A stretch of 64,000 bases of DNA, from NCBI RefSeq assembly GCF_028583545.1, contig NZ_CP087107.1, forward strand, positions 124,001 to 188,000. The letters run 5' to 3'. The position numbers were made by a program, and so were the translations under genes. Origin of the DNA: Methylobacterium sp. NMS14P. GTDB taxonomy: Bacteria > Pseudomonadota > Alphaproteobacteria > Rhizobiales > Beijerinckiaceae. The notes under the pieces are model-generated. The model made no database searches, was not told where the DNA came from, and saw nothing but the letters and a program-made list of their open reading frames with translations. Each line of letters starts with the position of its first letter. Position 1 is the first letter of the stretch. Below are positions 15,985 through 25,467 of the stretch, one piece after another.

Positions 15985-16766
15985 GCGCGTTCCCCCCTTG
16001 CCGATTGACCGGTCGACTGTTCCCAGAACACGATGCGCCGCTGGGCGAGGCGCACGAGCGCGCTCCCGACGATGCCGAAGCCGGCCAGCATCAGGACGCC
16101 CGCGAACATCGTGGACACGTTCATGTTCACAGTCGCGGAGCCGATCAGGTAACCGACGCCCTTCTCGGCGGCGACGAACTCGCCGACGATCGCCCCGATG
16201 AGCGCCAGCACGATCCCGATCTCGAGGCCGGCGAAGATCGCACCGGCGGCGGCCGGGAGCTTGACGTGCAGAAAGATCCACCAGGGCGGCCGGGAGAACG
16301 ACCGGGCCATGTCGATCAGTTCGGGGTCGGTCCGACGAATACCCGCGATCGTGTTCACGAGAAGCGGGAAGAAGCAGATCAGTGCGACGAGTACGACTTT
16401 GGAGGCGAGGCCGAAGCCGAACCAGACGAGGATCAACGGCGCGAGTGCCACCTTCGGCATCGCCTGGATCGCCACGATGTAGGGGAAGACGAAGCGCTCG
16501 AAAGCCCGGCTTTCGGCGACGAGGATGCCGGCGGCCACGGCCGCGACCGATCCGACGCCGTAGCCGAGGAGCGTCGAGGTCAGGGTGAACTGGATGTGCG
16601 GCGCATACTCGCCACTGGCGAGCCCGGCCCACAAGGCTCTGCCGACCGAGAGCGGGTCCGGCAGGAGATAGCTCGGGAGCCCTCCCGATCTGGTCGCGTA
16701 GGCCCAGACCGCCAGCACCAGGACCAGCGTGATCAGCGGCGGGACGACGCTGCGCAGGATCGTCAT
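15981..16766 (-). CDS. ABC transporter permease, nitrate/sulfonate/taurine type (SsuC/TauC-like)
   Basis: 261 residues with about six membrane helices. The cytoplasmic coupling loop of the BPD_transp_1 fold is visible around DPELIDMARSFSRPPWWIFL and KLPAAAGAIFAGLEIGIVLA. It forms the channel for the binding protein and ATPase encoded just upstream; start and stop both overlap neighbours by four bases. The family covers aliphatic sulfonates, taurine, nitrate and pyrimidine precursors, so the substrate is open. Confidence 0.88.
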   Translation of the reverse strand: MTILRSVVPPLITLVLVLAVWAYATRSGGLPSYLLPDPLSVGRALWAGLASGEYAPHIQFTLTSTLLGYGVGSVAAVAAGILVAESRAFERFVFPYIVAIQAMPKVALAPLILVWFGFGLASKVVLVALICFFPLLVNTIAGIRRTDPELIDMARSFSRPPWWIFLHVKLPAAAGAIFAGLEIGIVLALIGAIVGEFVAAEKGVGYLIGSATVNMNVSTMFAGVLMLAGFGIVGSALVRLAQRRIVFWEQSTGQSARGERA

Positions 16767-17557
16767 GCGGCCAGGATCCCGTGGCGGGCTGCCGTGTCGA
16801 AGAGCCGGCGAAGCTCGAGCGCGAGCGCGCCGAAGCGCGGCTCGCTGATCGTCTCGAGGGTGCGTGGACGGGGGAGGGGAACCGGCATGTCGGCGAGGAT
16901 GCGGCCCGGCCGCCCGGCGAGCACGACGACCCGGTCGGCCAGGAACAGCGCCTCGGGGATGGAGTGGGTGACGAAGAGCGCCGTGCGGCGCTCCTCCATC
17001 CAGAGCCGCTGCAACTCCAGGGAGAGATGCTCCCGGGTCATCGCGTCGAGGGCCGAGAAGGGCTCGTCGAGCAGCAGCAGGCGCGGATCGTGCAGAAGCA
17101 TCCGGGCCAGGCCGACCCGCTGCGCCATTCCGCCGGAGAGCTGACCTGGATAGAGGCTCGCACTGTCAGACAGGCCGACGGTTGCCAGCAAGGCGTCGGC
17201 GCGCGCGACTTCGCGGGCGGCGGCCGCGCGCGCGAAGCCGGCCGGTAGGAGGACGTTGTCCCGCACCGTCCGCCAGGGCAGGAGCTTCGGCTTCTGGAAC
17301 ACCGTCCCGACGTCGCGCCGCGGACCGGTTACCGGCGTGTCGTCGATCCGGATGGTCCCCCCTAGGGGGGTGACGAGGCCGGACAGGAGCTTCAGCACCG
17401 TCGACTTGCCGCCGCCCGACGGTCCGAGAATGGCGACGAATGCGCCGTGCTGCACCGAGAGCGACAGGTCCTGCAGGATCGGCGCTCCGGTCGATCCGCC
17501 ATAGGCGAACCGGACGGCGTCGATGCGGACGTGCTCGGAAGCCGGCAAGGCCGTCAT
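16763..17557 (-). CDS. ABC transporter ATP-binding protein, SsuB/TauB-like
   Basis: 264 residues from the ATG at 17555-17557. Walker A is GPSGGGKST, the Q-loop region is FQKPKLLPWRTVRDN (the PKLLPW form typical of SsuB/TauB), the signature is LSGGMAQR and Walker B is LLLDEPFSALD; the switch histidine is in VTHSIPEA. It energises the permease encoded by the next gene. Four-base overlaps with both neighbours show tight coupling. The frame upstream of the chosen start belongs to the binding protein gene in another frame. Confidence 0.9.
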   Translation of the reverse strand: MTALPASEHVRIDAVRFAYGGSTGAPILQDLSLSVQHGAFVAILGPSGGGKSTVLKLLSGLVTPLGGTIRIDDTPVTGPRRDVGTVFQKPKLLPWRTVRDNVLLPAGFARAAAAREVARADALLATVGLSDSASLYPGQLSGGMAQRVGLARMLLHDPRLLLLDEPFSALDAMTREHLSLELQRLWMEERRTALFVTHSIPEALFLADRVVVLAGRPGRILADMPVPLPRPRTLETISEPRFGALALELRRLFDTAARHGILAA

Positions 17558-18660
17558 CGAAGCGCCCGCGCCTGTGCCTCGAGGGCGGCCCGGTCGAACC
17601 GCGCGAAGCCCGGCACGAGTGCGTTCGAGAAATAGGCCTCCAGGGGCAAGTCGGCCGTCGCGAACTCGCCGTACCGATGCATCTCGCGGACATACGCGCC
17701 GATGCGCGTCAGATCGAACGCACCGGGCACGCGTGCGGCCCCGGCCTCGTCGCGCATGATGGGCTCGATCCACCGCCGAAGCAGCCGTGCACTCGCGTCC
17801 AGGGCCTTTTCGCGGTCCGACTGGGGCGCCATGGACGGGCTTCGACGCCAGAACGCTTCGACGCACGCCTCGGGATTGGCGTCACAGACGATCAGGGCCT
17901 TCGTCCAAGCCCGACCGAAGCGCTCGAGAAGCGCCGGATCCTGCTCGAGCGTCGATCGGTGAGCGAGGAAGCCGTTGACGACCATGCTTCGGAAGACCGG
18001 CGGGTAGTCCAGCCGACGCGCCGGGATGCCCTGATCCTCCATGATGTCGATCCAGGTGCTGTTGAAGTTGAGAGCCTGGACACGATCCTCCCGGAGGGCG
18101 TGAAAGCCGGCGCCGAGCACCCCGGCGGCTACGATGCTGACGTCCCGCCCGGGCTCCAAGCCGACCGAGCGCATGAGGGCGCGTGTCTGTGGGATCGTGC
18201 CCCAGGTCAGCGCGCCGACGCCGATCCGCTTGCCTTTCAGGTCGGCGAGGCTGCGAATGTCGGAGTCTGCCCGGACGGCGAGTTCGAGCGTGTTGCGCGG
18301 CCCTGCATTGTAGAAGTACGCGACCGGGAGCGGCGGTTCGGCGGGCTTGTGAGAGGCGAGCAGCGTTTCGGGCAGAGGCAACGCGACCGTGATGGTCTTC
18401 TGCAGCAATTGCGGCAGTAGCGCGCCTGCACCGGGAAGGACGACGTACTCGACCTGCAGATTCTCCTGTTTGAAGAAGCCGAGCTCTTCGGCGACTGCCT
18501 GAACGCCGCCGTCGGTCACCGTCGATGGGATAGCGAGGCCGACTTTAACGCGGTCCTGCGCATGGGCAAATGGTGGAAGGTAGAAGCTGAGCGCGACGAT
18601 CCCCGCCAGCAGGCCGAGGAGCTGCCGTGCGGCGAGACGAGTCCGGAATCGTGGTTTCAC
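17554..18660 (-). CDS. ABC transporter substrate-binding protein, NitT/TauT (SsuA-like) type
   Basis: 368 residues with a Sec signal ending near residue 35 (FAHAQ). The mature start RVKVGLAIPSTVTDGGVQAV, the motif EELGFFKQENLQVE and LADLKGKRIGVGALTWG are hallmarks of the SsuA/NMT1 binding-protein family. It is the first gene of a four-gene operon: binding protein, ATPase, permease, amidase. The upstream 18661-18790 is strikingly AT-rich and should hold the promoter. Substrate probably a small anion such as a sulfonate; inference only. Confidence 0.88.
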   Translation of the reverse strand: MKPRFRTRLAARQLLGLLAGIVALSFYLPPFAHAQDRVKVGLAIPSTVTDGGVQAVAEELGFFKQENLQVEYVVLPGAGALLPQLLQKTITVALPLPETLLASHKPAEPPLPVAYFYNAGPRNTLELAVRADSDIRSLADLKGKRIGVGALTWGTIPQTRALMRSVGLEPGRDVSIVAAGVLGAGFHALREDRVQALNFNSTWIDIMEDQGIPARRLDYPPVFRSMVVNGFLAHRSTLEQDPALLERFGRAWTKALIVCDANPEACVEAFWRRSPSMAPQSDREKALDASARLLRRWIEPIMRDEAGAARVPGAFDLTRIGAYVREMHRYGEFATADLPLEAYFSNALVPGFARFDRAALEAQARALR

Positions 18661-18896
18661 AAGCGGGAATACCTGCGACGGCTACGAATTTCAATCTGTA
18701 TATACGAAATACAGTTCGACAGATGGGGAAATTATTTCCAATTAGGTCCGTTTTATCGACTCATATGTCCTATTTTTGAGCGCTGAATGAGAGCCGATCT
18801 CGCGCCGAGTGCCGCAAGCAGCGATGGCTGCTCCGCGTACTCGCGTGTGGCGCGTCGGACAGCCTGCGAACGGCACGTCGGCGACGGCGCGTCGCT
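18661..18896. promoter_or_regulatory. AT-rich upstream region of the sulfonate-type operon
   Basis: Bases 18685-18780 are far richer in A/T than the surroundings, which is how promoters stand out in this GC-rich genome. Reading towards the minus-strand operon there are several TAT-rich hexamers, but no single promoter could be fixed. Confidence 0.35.
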
Positions 18897-19395
18897 TCAG
18901 GCGGAGAGCGAGCCGTCATGGGCCGCCGCCGAGCGGGTTGGGGGCCGCTTCAGTCCGCGCTCGTCGAGCAGGGTCGTGCCCGCGTAGGCTCGTCGGAGCG
19001 GGCCACGGTGCTGAAGGATCGACACCGCCAGATCCACGATCGTCTCCGGCACGGCCGGCATCAGCTCGAAGCCGTCCACCATGCCGGACCGAAACGCCAC
19101 CTCGGAGGCGTCGGCGATCGCCTCCGGTCTCCAGCCGACGATGCGGTGGCCGACGCAGCCCGGCGCCCGTAGCGGCTGGGACGCGGCCAGCCCTTTCGCC
19201 AGCCGAGCGCAGAGGTGCCGAGCAACGGTCCAAGGCTGGTCTCCGGCCGGAGGGGCGGCGGAGCCGACAGCAGGTCGTCGAAATCGAGCCGCACGGGATT
19301 GATCCGCAGCGCCCGGGCGAGCCGCGCGAGGCCTCACTCTGTCGCCTCGGGGTCCAGAACTGGTCCTGTCGCCGCGGGAAAGGGTACGGGCCGCA
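18897..19395 (-). pseudogene. Degraded NtaA/SnaA/DszA-type flavin monooxygenase, C-terminal part
   Basis: One frame (18897-19151) reads GHRIVGWRPEAIADASEVAF, then VDGFELMPAVPETIVDLAVS and YAGTTLLDERGLKRP. This is the ending of the luciferase-like NtaA/SnaA/DszA family, comparable to the intact genes at 33454 and 44284. Upstream the similarity continues in a different frame (RINPVRLDFDDLLSAPPPLR) and contains a stop at about 19340, so there is at least one frameshift and one nonsense change. No N-terminal half is present. The gene is dead; it lies between two transporter operons that could once have served it. Confidence 0.55.
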
Positions 19396-19655
19396 AACGA
19401 AATATCCTGGCCGCGTGGCCGATGTAGCATTTCGATCTCTGAATCGGGCCGGCGACGCGCAAGAGAATACAAAATAATGGCAGCGCAGTGAAAGTAGGAC
19501 TTTCCGCGTTGCCAAACGCGAGCCGTAGCCCCTAAGTTTCCGTGCAAGTCAAGGCGCGCAGCTCTCATTGACAGTATCGGGATTGATACCTTCGCGATTT
19601 ATGCCCGAGTCGGGCGAGTAATCCGCTGCGCTTGAACGTATTTCGGTGATCATGC

Positions 19656-21278
19656 ATGCGGAAGATCTTTCATCGCAGTCTGGCGGCGGCGGCCTGCGCG
19701 GTTTGGCTGGTCGGGCCAGCACGTGCGGCCTCTCCCGACGCGCCCCCCAAATCCGGTGGCACCATCACCTGGGGTGTCGCGACCGAGCCGAGCTGCTTCG
19801 ATCCGCATCGCTCCTCCCAGCAGGCAGCCTTCTTCGTCGCCCGGAACTACATCGATTCCCTGGTGGCCAAGCGGGCGGACGGGAGCTTCGCCCCCTGGCT
19901 CGCCACGCAGTGGTCGATCGCGCCGGACGGCCTGACCTACACCTTCACGCTCCGCGAAGGCGTGACCTTCCATGACGGCGAGCGGCTCGACGCCGAGGCG
20001 GTGAAGGCGAACTTCGACTTCGTGAAGAAGCCCGAGAACGCCGCGAATGCCGCCGCTCTGCTCGATCGGTACGCGCGGGCCGAGATCGTCGCCCCGCACG
20101 TGGTTCGGCTGGTCCTCGCCCGCCCGGATTCGAGCTTCCTGGAATCCGTCTCCAACGTGAAGCTCGGGATCATCTCACCGAAGGCTCTGGCCAGCGGCGA
20201 TCTCTGCGGCGGCGGCCCCGCGCTCGCCGGCACGGGCCCCTTCGTGTTCGCGGAGTATGTCCGCGGCCAGTCGGCGCGGTTTACCCGCAACGCGACCTAT
20301 ACGTCGCCACCCGGCTACGCCGCCCACTCAGGTCCGGCCCATCTCGACGGCTTGACCATCCGCTTCCTGCCGGAGGCGGCCGTGCGGGCCGGCGCCCTTG
20401 CCTCGGGACAGGTTGACGTCATCGAGGGCGTGCAACCGACGGATGCCCCGCTCTTCGCCGACCAGCCGGACTTCACGCTTCTCAAAGGGCCGCTCGGCGC
20501 CGGCACGGCCTTCACCCTCAACGTCAACTACACTCGCGCGCCCGCCGACGATGTCCGGGTGCGGCGCGCCCTGCGCGACGGTTTCGACCCTGAACCGATC
20601 GTGCGCCAAGTCTATCTCGGCACGGTTCCGCGCGCGTGGTCGATCATCGGCCCGGACAACCCGGCCTTCAACCCCGCGCTCGTCGGCGCCTGGGGCCGCG
20701 ACGTCGCCGGCGCCAACCGTCTGCTCGACGAGGCCGGCTGGACAGGGCGCGACTTTGCCGGCTTCCGGACCCGCGACGGCAAGCGCTTGACGCTCGAGGT
20801 GGGCTACCCGCAGCCCTACGTGCGCGACAACCGCGAAGTGCTGATCCAGGGCATCCAGTCGGCCCTGCGCAAGAACATCGGCCTCGACCTCGATCTGCGC
20901 ATCGTCACGGCCGGCGAGTACGCCAAGGGCAACGCCACCGGGACTTGGTCAATCTACCCGAATACCGACAATCCCTCGGACGCCGCTCGCGAACTCTGGG
21001 ACATGCTTGGCACGAAGGGCTTTCTCTATACCAACATCGCGCATTCCGACCCGGAGATAACCGGCCTGGTCGACGAGGCGCTCGCGGCCACGGATGCCGC
21101 GCGCAAGCGCGCGCTGACCGACCGGATCCAGGCGCTCGGCATCGACAAGGCGTACATCGTCCCGCTCTTCGCGCCGAGCTGGTTTCTGGCCGCCCGCAAG
21201 GGCGTCGAGGGCCTCGGCTTCGAGGCCGGCCTCGACTCGCCTGCGAACGCCTACGACGTCTGGCTCGCCGGGGAGTAG
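19656..21278 (+). CDS. Dipeptide/oligopeptide-type ABC transporter substrate-binding protein (SBP_bac_5), 540 aa
   Basis: Sec signal MRKIFHRSLAAAACAVWLVG with cleavage near ARAA. The mature part has the family-5 opening GGTITWGVATEPSCFDPH, the core ATQWSIAPDGLTYTFTLREG and VTFHDGERLDAEAV, and a final DVWLAGE. It binds peptides, nickel chelates, glutathione-like or other small solutes in the periplasm; the substrate cannot be told. First gene of a four-gene plus-strand operon with spacings of 4, -4 and -4 bases. Confidence 0.9.
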   Translation: MRKIFHRSLAAAACAVWLVGPARAASPDAPPKSGGTITWGVATEPSCFDPHRSSQQAAFFVARNYIDSLVAKRADGSFAPWLATQWSIAPDGLTYTFTLREGVTFHDGERLDAEAVKANFDFVKKPENAANAAALLDRYARAEIVAPHVVRLVLARPDSSFLESVSNVKLGIISPKALASGDLCGGGPALAGTGPFVFAEYVRGQSARFTRNATYTSPPGYAAHSGPAHLDGLTIRFLPEAAVRAGALASGQVDVIEGVQPTDAPLFADQPDFTLLKGPLGAGTAFTLNVNYTRAPADDVRVRRALRDGFDPEPIVRQVYLGTVPRAWSIIGPDNPAFNPALVGAWGRDVAGANRLLDEAGWTGRDFAGFRTRDGKRLTLEVGYPQPYVRDNREVLIQGIQSALRKNIGLDLDLRIVTAGEYAKGNATGTWSIYPNTDNPSDAARELWDMLGTKGFLYTNIAHSDPEITGLVDEALAATDAARKRALTDRIQALGIDKAYIVPLFAPSWFLAARKGVEGLGFEAGLDSPANAYDVWLAGE

Positions 21279-21282
21279 GTCG

Positions 21283-22215
21283 ATGGCGGCGCGCTCCATC
21301 ACCGTCCGCATCCTGAGCCGTCTCGCCACGAGCTTCGTGGTCGCCTGGGCGAGCGTCACCGCGACCTTCGTCGCGCTGCACGCCCTGCCGGGCCGGATCG
21401 AGGACATCCTCGCGGGCGATGTCGATTTCCCGGGACTGCGCGAGGCGATCGCCGCCGAGTGGGGTCTGAACCGGAGCCTGCCGACCCAGTACACCGACTT
21501 CCTGCTCCGGATCGCCCAGGGCGATTTCGGCACCTCCTACGTGCTGCGCCGGCCGGTCATCGAAGTCGTCGGCTCGCAGCTGCGGCCGACCGTCGAGCTC
21601 GCACTCGCGGGGGGGCTGCTGGCCGTCGTGCTGGCGGCCGGGCTCGCCCTCGCGACGGCCGGACGGGGGCGCATCGCCCGCGGCCTCGCCTCGAGCCTCG
21701 AACTCGTCGCCGCCTCCACGCCAGTGTTCTGGCTCGGCATCCTTCTGCTGATGGCGTTCTCGTTCTCCCTGCGCTGGTTCCCGGTGGCGGGCGCCAAGAG
21801 CTGGAACGCCCTCGTGCTGCCGGCCATCGCCCTCGCCCTGCCGACGGCCGGGCTCCTGGCCCAGGTCCTGCGCGAGGCGATGGAGAAGGCCCTCGATCAG
21901 CCCTTCGTCACCACGGTCCGGGCCCGCGGCGTCGGTGAGACCGCGATCCGGACCCGCCACGTGCTGCGCCACGCCCTGCTCCCGGCCGTGACCCTCGGGG
22001 GCTGGCTGATCGGCGGCCTGCTCGGCGGCGCCGTGATCACCGAGAAGGTGTTCGGCCGGCCGGGGCTCGGCACGGTGACGCTCGGGGCGGTCCTGACCCA
22101 CGACGTACCGGTGGTGCTGGCGGTGGTGCTGCTCGCCGCGCTCATCCACGTCGCCGCCTCGACGCTCCTCGACATCCTCTACCTCCTGATCGATCCGAGG
22201 CTCAGGGCCGCATGA
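21283..22215 (+). CDS. Dipeptide-type ABC transporter permease (DppB-like), 310 aa
   Basis: Six-helix permease with the DppB layout: an N-terminal helix, a periplasmic stretch GLNRSLPTQYTDFLLRIAQG then DFGTSYVLRRPV, and the EAA-type coupling loop around EAMEKALDQPFVTTVRARGV followed by LRHALLPAVTLGGWLIGGLL. The ATG lies four bases after the binding-protein stop. It pairs with the DppC-like permease that overlaps its end by four bases. Confidence 0.9.
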   Translation: MAARSITVRILSRLATSFVVAWASVTATFVALHALPGRIEDILAGDVDFPGLREAIAAEWGLNRSLPTQYTDFLLRIAQGDFGTSYVLRRPVIEVVGSQLRPTVELALAGGLLAVVLAAGLALATAGRGRIARGLASSLELVAASTPVFWLGILLLMAFSFSLRWFPVAGAKSWNALVLPAIALALPTAGLLAQVLREAMEKALDQPFVTTVRARGVGETAIRTRHVLRHALLPAVTLGGWLIGGLLGGAVITEKVFGRPGLGTVTLGAVLTHDVPVVLAVVLLAALIHVAASTLLDILYLLIDPRLRAA

Positions 22216-23129
22216 CCGCCTCCCCGCACCCCGCGCCTGCCACGGTCGCGCTCTCCACCGAAGATCTCATGGGGGCCACGGTCGGCGCTCCGGCCGCGAC
22301 GACGCGCGCGACCCTTTCCGGGCAGCGTCATCCACCGCGCTTCACTCTGGCGATCGGATTCCTCGTCCTGCTGGCGCTCGTCGCCCTGGGGCCGCGCTTT
22401 TTCACCGGCTACGATCCCCTCGCCGGAGACGTATCCGAGACCCTGCAGGCGCCGAGCTGGGTCCATCCCTTCGGCACGGACCGCCTCGGGCGCGACGTGC
22501 TCGCCCGGACCCTCTACGGCACGCGCTACTCGCTCCTGATCGGGCTGGCCGGCATGGCGGTCAGTGCCGCCGCGGGCGTGCTTCTCGGCGTCCTGGCGGG
22601 ATTGCGCAGCCGCTTGCTGGACGAGACGGTTTCGCGCCTCTTCGACGTGCTCTCGTCCTTTCCGGGCGTGCTGCTCGCCATGCTGGTCGTCACCTTCCTG
22701 GGGCAGGGTATGGCCAACATCGCCCTCGCGGTCGGCATCGCCGGCATCCCGAAGTTCGGCCGGGTCGTGCGCGCGCAGACGCAGCTCGTGCGCGACGCCG
22801 ACTACGTGACCCACGCGACGATCTACGGGCTCGGGCGCCTCCAGGTCTTCCTGCGCCACGTTCTGCCGAACGTGTTGGTCGCGGTCCCGGTGATCGCCAC
22901 CATCTACATCGGCAACACCATCCTGGTCGTGTCGGGCCTCAGCTTCCTGGGCCTGGGACCCCAGCCGCCGACGCCGGAATGGGGCGTGATGCTCGCCGAG
23001 AGCCGCGACGTGCTGCGGGTGGCGTGGTGGCCCGGCGTCTTCCCGGGGCTCGCGATCACACTGACGGTGATCGCCTTCAGCATCGTCGGGGGCGTTCTTC
23101 AGAAGCGCTTCGAGGGACGTCTCGCATGA
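22212..23129 (+). CDS. Dipeptide-type ABC transporter permease (DppC-like), 305 aa
   Basis: N-terminal 50 residues are a cytoplasmic Ala/Thr/Pro-rich leader, then a first helix (FTLAIGFLVLLALVALG) and the DppC landmark HPFGTDRLGRDVLARTLYGT. The coupling loop is ADYVTHATIYGLGRLQVFLR. The end IVGGVLQKRFEGRLA is typical. It starts in an ATGA overlap with the DppB-like gene and ends in an ATGA overlap with the ATPase. The leader is longer than usual, so a later start is possible. Confidence 0.88.
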   Translation: MTASPHPAPATVALSTEDLMGATVGAPAATTRATLSGQRHPPRFTLAIGFLVLLALVALGPRFFTGYDPLAGDVSETLQAPSWVHPFGTDRLGRDVLARTLYGTRYSLLIGLAGMAVSAAAGVLLGVLAGLRSRLLDETVSRLFDVLSSFPGVLLAMLVVTFLGQGMANIALAVGIAGIPKFGRVVRAQTQLVRDADYVTHATIYGLGRLQVFLRHVLPNVLVAVPVIATIYIGNTILVVSGLSFLGLGPQPPTPEWGVMLAESRDVLRVAWWPGVFPGLAITLTVIAFSIVGGVLQKRFEGRLA

Positions 23130-24763
23130 TCGCGCTCCGCGAACCGCTCGTCGACGTCCGTGGGCTGTCGATCGCTTTCCCGGCCCATGGGGATGAACCC
23201 GTGGTCGAGGGCATCGACCTCGCCGTTCATCCGGGCGAATGCGTCGCCTTGGTCGGCGAGTCCGGATCGGGCAAGAGCGTCACGGCGCGCAGCCTCCTGA
23301 ACCTCGCGGGCGACGGGGCCCGGGTCGAGGCCGCGCGTTTCCGGATCCGCGATCGGGATGCGCGTCGCTTCCGCGAGGCCGAATGGCGCCGTCTGCGCGG
23401 CACCTTCACGGGTCTCGTGATGCAGGACGCGCTAGTCTCGCTGGATCCCCTGCGGACGGTCGGCCAGGAGGTCGGCGAGGTGCTCACCGAGCACCGTCTG
23501 GTCTCGGGCCGGGCCGCGCTGACAGACCGCGTCCACGCGACGCTCGCGAAGGTCGGCATGCCGCGGCCGGCCGACCGGGCCCGGCAATTCGCCCATCAGC
23601 TCTCCGGCGGGCTCCGGCAGCGGGCTCTGATCGCCGCCGCCATCGCGGCCGAGCCGGACCTGATCGTCGCGGACGAGCCGACGACGGCGCTGGACCCCGG
23701 TATCCAGAGCCAAGTGCTCGCAGTCCTGGCCGACCGGGTTCGCGAGGGGGCGGGCCTCCTTCTGATCAGCCACGATTTGGCTCTCGTGGCGCGGATCGCC
23801 CACCGGGTGATCGTGATGCGGGGCGGCCGCATCGTCGATGCCGGCCCGACCCGGGATGTCCTGGAGCAGCCACGGCATCTCTACACGCGCCAGCTTCTGG
23901 CCGCGATCCCGTCCACCGCCTCGCGGGGCCGTCGCCTCGCCTCGGCACGGCTTTCAACCGGGCGCGGCTTAGCCGCGATCACGCGCGACCCGCTTCCGCC
24001 GCGGGTGACCGTCGAGCCGCGCGCCGTGCTCGAGGTGCGCAACATCGCGAAGTCCTACGCACTGCGTGCTTCGACCGGCGGGACCACCGCATTCACCGCG
24101 CTCGAAGGGGTCAGCTTCACGGCGCGGGCCGGCGAGGTGCTGGGGATCATCGGCGCTTCGGGCTCCGGCAAGTCGACCTGCGCCAAGATCATCCTGGGCC
24201 TGATAGAGCCGGATGCGGGCGAGGTTCGGCTGCTTGGCGAGCGCTGGTCGGGGATCCCCGAGGCGCGCCGACGCCGCCTGCGTCGGCAGCTTCAGTACAT
24301 CCCGCAAGATCCCCTCAGCAGCTTCGATCCCCGCTACAGGGTCGAGGACATCATTGCCGAGAATCTCCCGGTTCGCGGCAAGGAGGCTCGGCGCGCGCGC
24401 CTGAGCGCCCTCATCGACCAAGTCGGTCTCGGAGCCGGCGTCCTCGATCGCCATCCTCGCGGATTGTCCGGCGGTCAGCGCCAGCGGGTAGCGATCGCCC
24501 GGGCACTGGCCGCCGAGCCCGCGATGATCGTTTGCGACGAGCCGGTCTCGGCCCTCGACATCGGGATCCAGGCGCAGATCCTCGATCTCCTGGCCGACCT
24601 TCAGGGCCGTCTCGGGACCGCGCTCGTATTCATCTCCCACGATTGGGGCGTGATCCAGCATCTCGCCGACCGGGTGCTCGTGTTCCAGGACGGCCGGATC
24701 GTCGATCGGGGCGACGTAGCGGACGTCTTCGGCCGCGGAACCTCGAAGATCGGGCTGCCCTGA
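23126..24763 (+). CDS. Fused double ATPase of a dipeptide-type ABC transporter (DppD-DppF in one chain), 545 aa
   Basis: Two complete ATPase domains in one polypeptide. The first has Walker [10 protein letters not shown], signature LSGGLRQRALIAAAIAAEPD and Walker B DEPTTALD; the second has [29 protein letters not shown] and DEPVSALD. An oligopeptide-type linker (HLYTRQLLAAIPS) sits between them. The start ATG at 23126 overlaps the permease stop; the longer frame upstream is inside that permease. Fusions of this kind, YejF/GsiA-like, replace separate DppD and DppF proteins. GsiA is the glutathione importer ATPase, which fits the sulfur context but is not proof. Confidence 0.9.
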   Translation: MIALREPLVDVRGLSIAFPAHGDEPVVEGIDLAVHPGECVALVGESGSGKSVTARSLLNLAGDGARVEAARFRIRDRDARRFREAEWRRLRGTFTGLVMQDALVSLDPLRTVGQEVGEVLTEHRLVSGRAALTDRVHATLAKVGMPRPADRARQFAHQLSGGLRQRALIAAAIAAEPDLIVADEPTTALDPGIQSQVLAVLADRVREGAGLLLISHDLALVARIAHRVIVMRGGRIVDAGPTRDVLEQPRHLYTRQLLAAIPSTASRGRRLASARLSTGRGLAAITRDPLPPRVTVEPRAVLEVRNIAKSYALRASTGGTTAFTALEGVSFTARAGEVLGIIGASGSGKSTCAKIILGLIEPDAGEVRLLGERWSGIPEARRRRLRRQLQYIPQDPLSSFDPRYRVEDIIAENLPVRGKEARRARLSALIDQVGLGAGVLDRHPRGLSGGQRQRVAIARALAAEPAMIVCDEPVSALDIGIQAQILDLLADLQGRLGTALVFISHDWGVIQHLADRVLVFQDGRIVDRGDVADVFGRGTSKIGLP

Positions 24764-24835
24764 TCGGGGGCGGCGAGGCGGCCCAAAACCGTCAGCGCGG
24801 GCATGAAGCCTTGCGGTTCTGCAAGGAGGCCCAGT

Positions 24836-25081
24836 CTACAACGCGTGCCGGCGTCGGAAATGCTTCGCGGCCTTCGTTCGCCCCTTCGATCGCACCGCCC
24901 CCTGCGTCGATCGAGCGGGATCGACCGCGGGAGTGCCGCCCGGGGCGCCCAAACGGCGCTCCTGGCCGCCGAGTGGTCCTCCTGCCTGGGAACCGGAGCG
25001 ATTGTACGGCGAGTTGCCCTGCGCCAGGACAGGCGCTGTCAGCAGCGCACACATCAGGGCGGTCGATAGAGCGATCTTCAT
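24836..25081 (-). CDS. Small basic exported protein, 81 aa
   Basis: Sec signal MKIALSTALMCALLTAPVLA with cleavage before QGNSPYN. The mature 60 residues are Gly/Ser/Arg-rich and end in a basic cluster, KGRTKAAKHFRRRHAL. AGGAGC stands about 9 bases before the ATG. No domain; small exported proteins like this are characteristic of the lineage. It is transcribed against the preceding ABC operon. Confidence 0.65.
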   Translation of the reverse strand: MKIALSTALMCALLTAPVLAQGNSPYNRSGSQAGGPLGGQERRLGAPGGTPAVDPARSTQGAVRSKGRTKAAKHFRRRHAL

Positions 25082-25467
25082 GGTCGGGTTGCTCCTGGCT
25101 GAAAATTGACTTTGTTCCCACCGATGAGATTTGGTCTTGTCTGGACCATTCGAGCCGTGAGTGACGTCCGACGCGAATGTGGCGACACATCATGTGTCAC
25201 GTCAGCTGAGCGACCGGAGTCTCGTCGCGCGGCTTCGGGCCAATTATTTTCGCACCTCCAGAGTGCACCTTCGGGTTTCTGGCAGGCGGCGCGTCGGTAA
25301 ATTCTGCACCTGGAGAGCGAGGTGAGGAGCGAGGTCGACCATGGCCAGCACGCTTCCATCCAGCATCGGGAACGGGATCGTCGGCTCGACAGGCGCGGCC
25401 TTGCGAGCCGCGATTGCGGATCCGGCGGCCATTGCGCGGACGAGTCGGGTGAGAAGATGCCTCACGG
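25082..25467. other. Stretch without a supportable gene
   Basis: It contains a 75-codon minus-strand frame (25244-25471) starting MTVRHLLTRLVRAMAAG that is somewhat protein-like (PTIPFPMLDGSVLAMVDL) but lacks a family or a ribosome site. It may be further debris next to the PLP-enzyme remnant. Confidence 0.3.

Noticed and set aside
23239..25164. A 641-codon plus-strand open frame
   Set aside because: Out-of-frame shadow of the fused ATPase at 23126-24763; Arg/Pro/Gly-rich.
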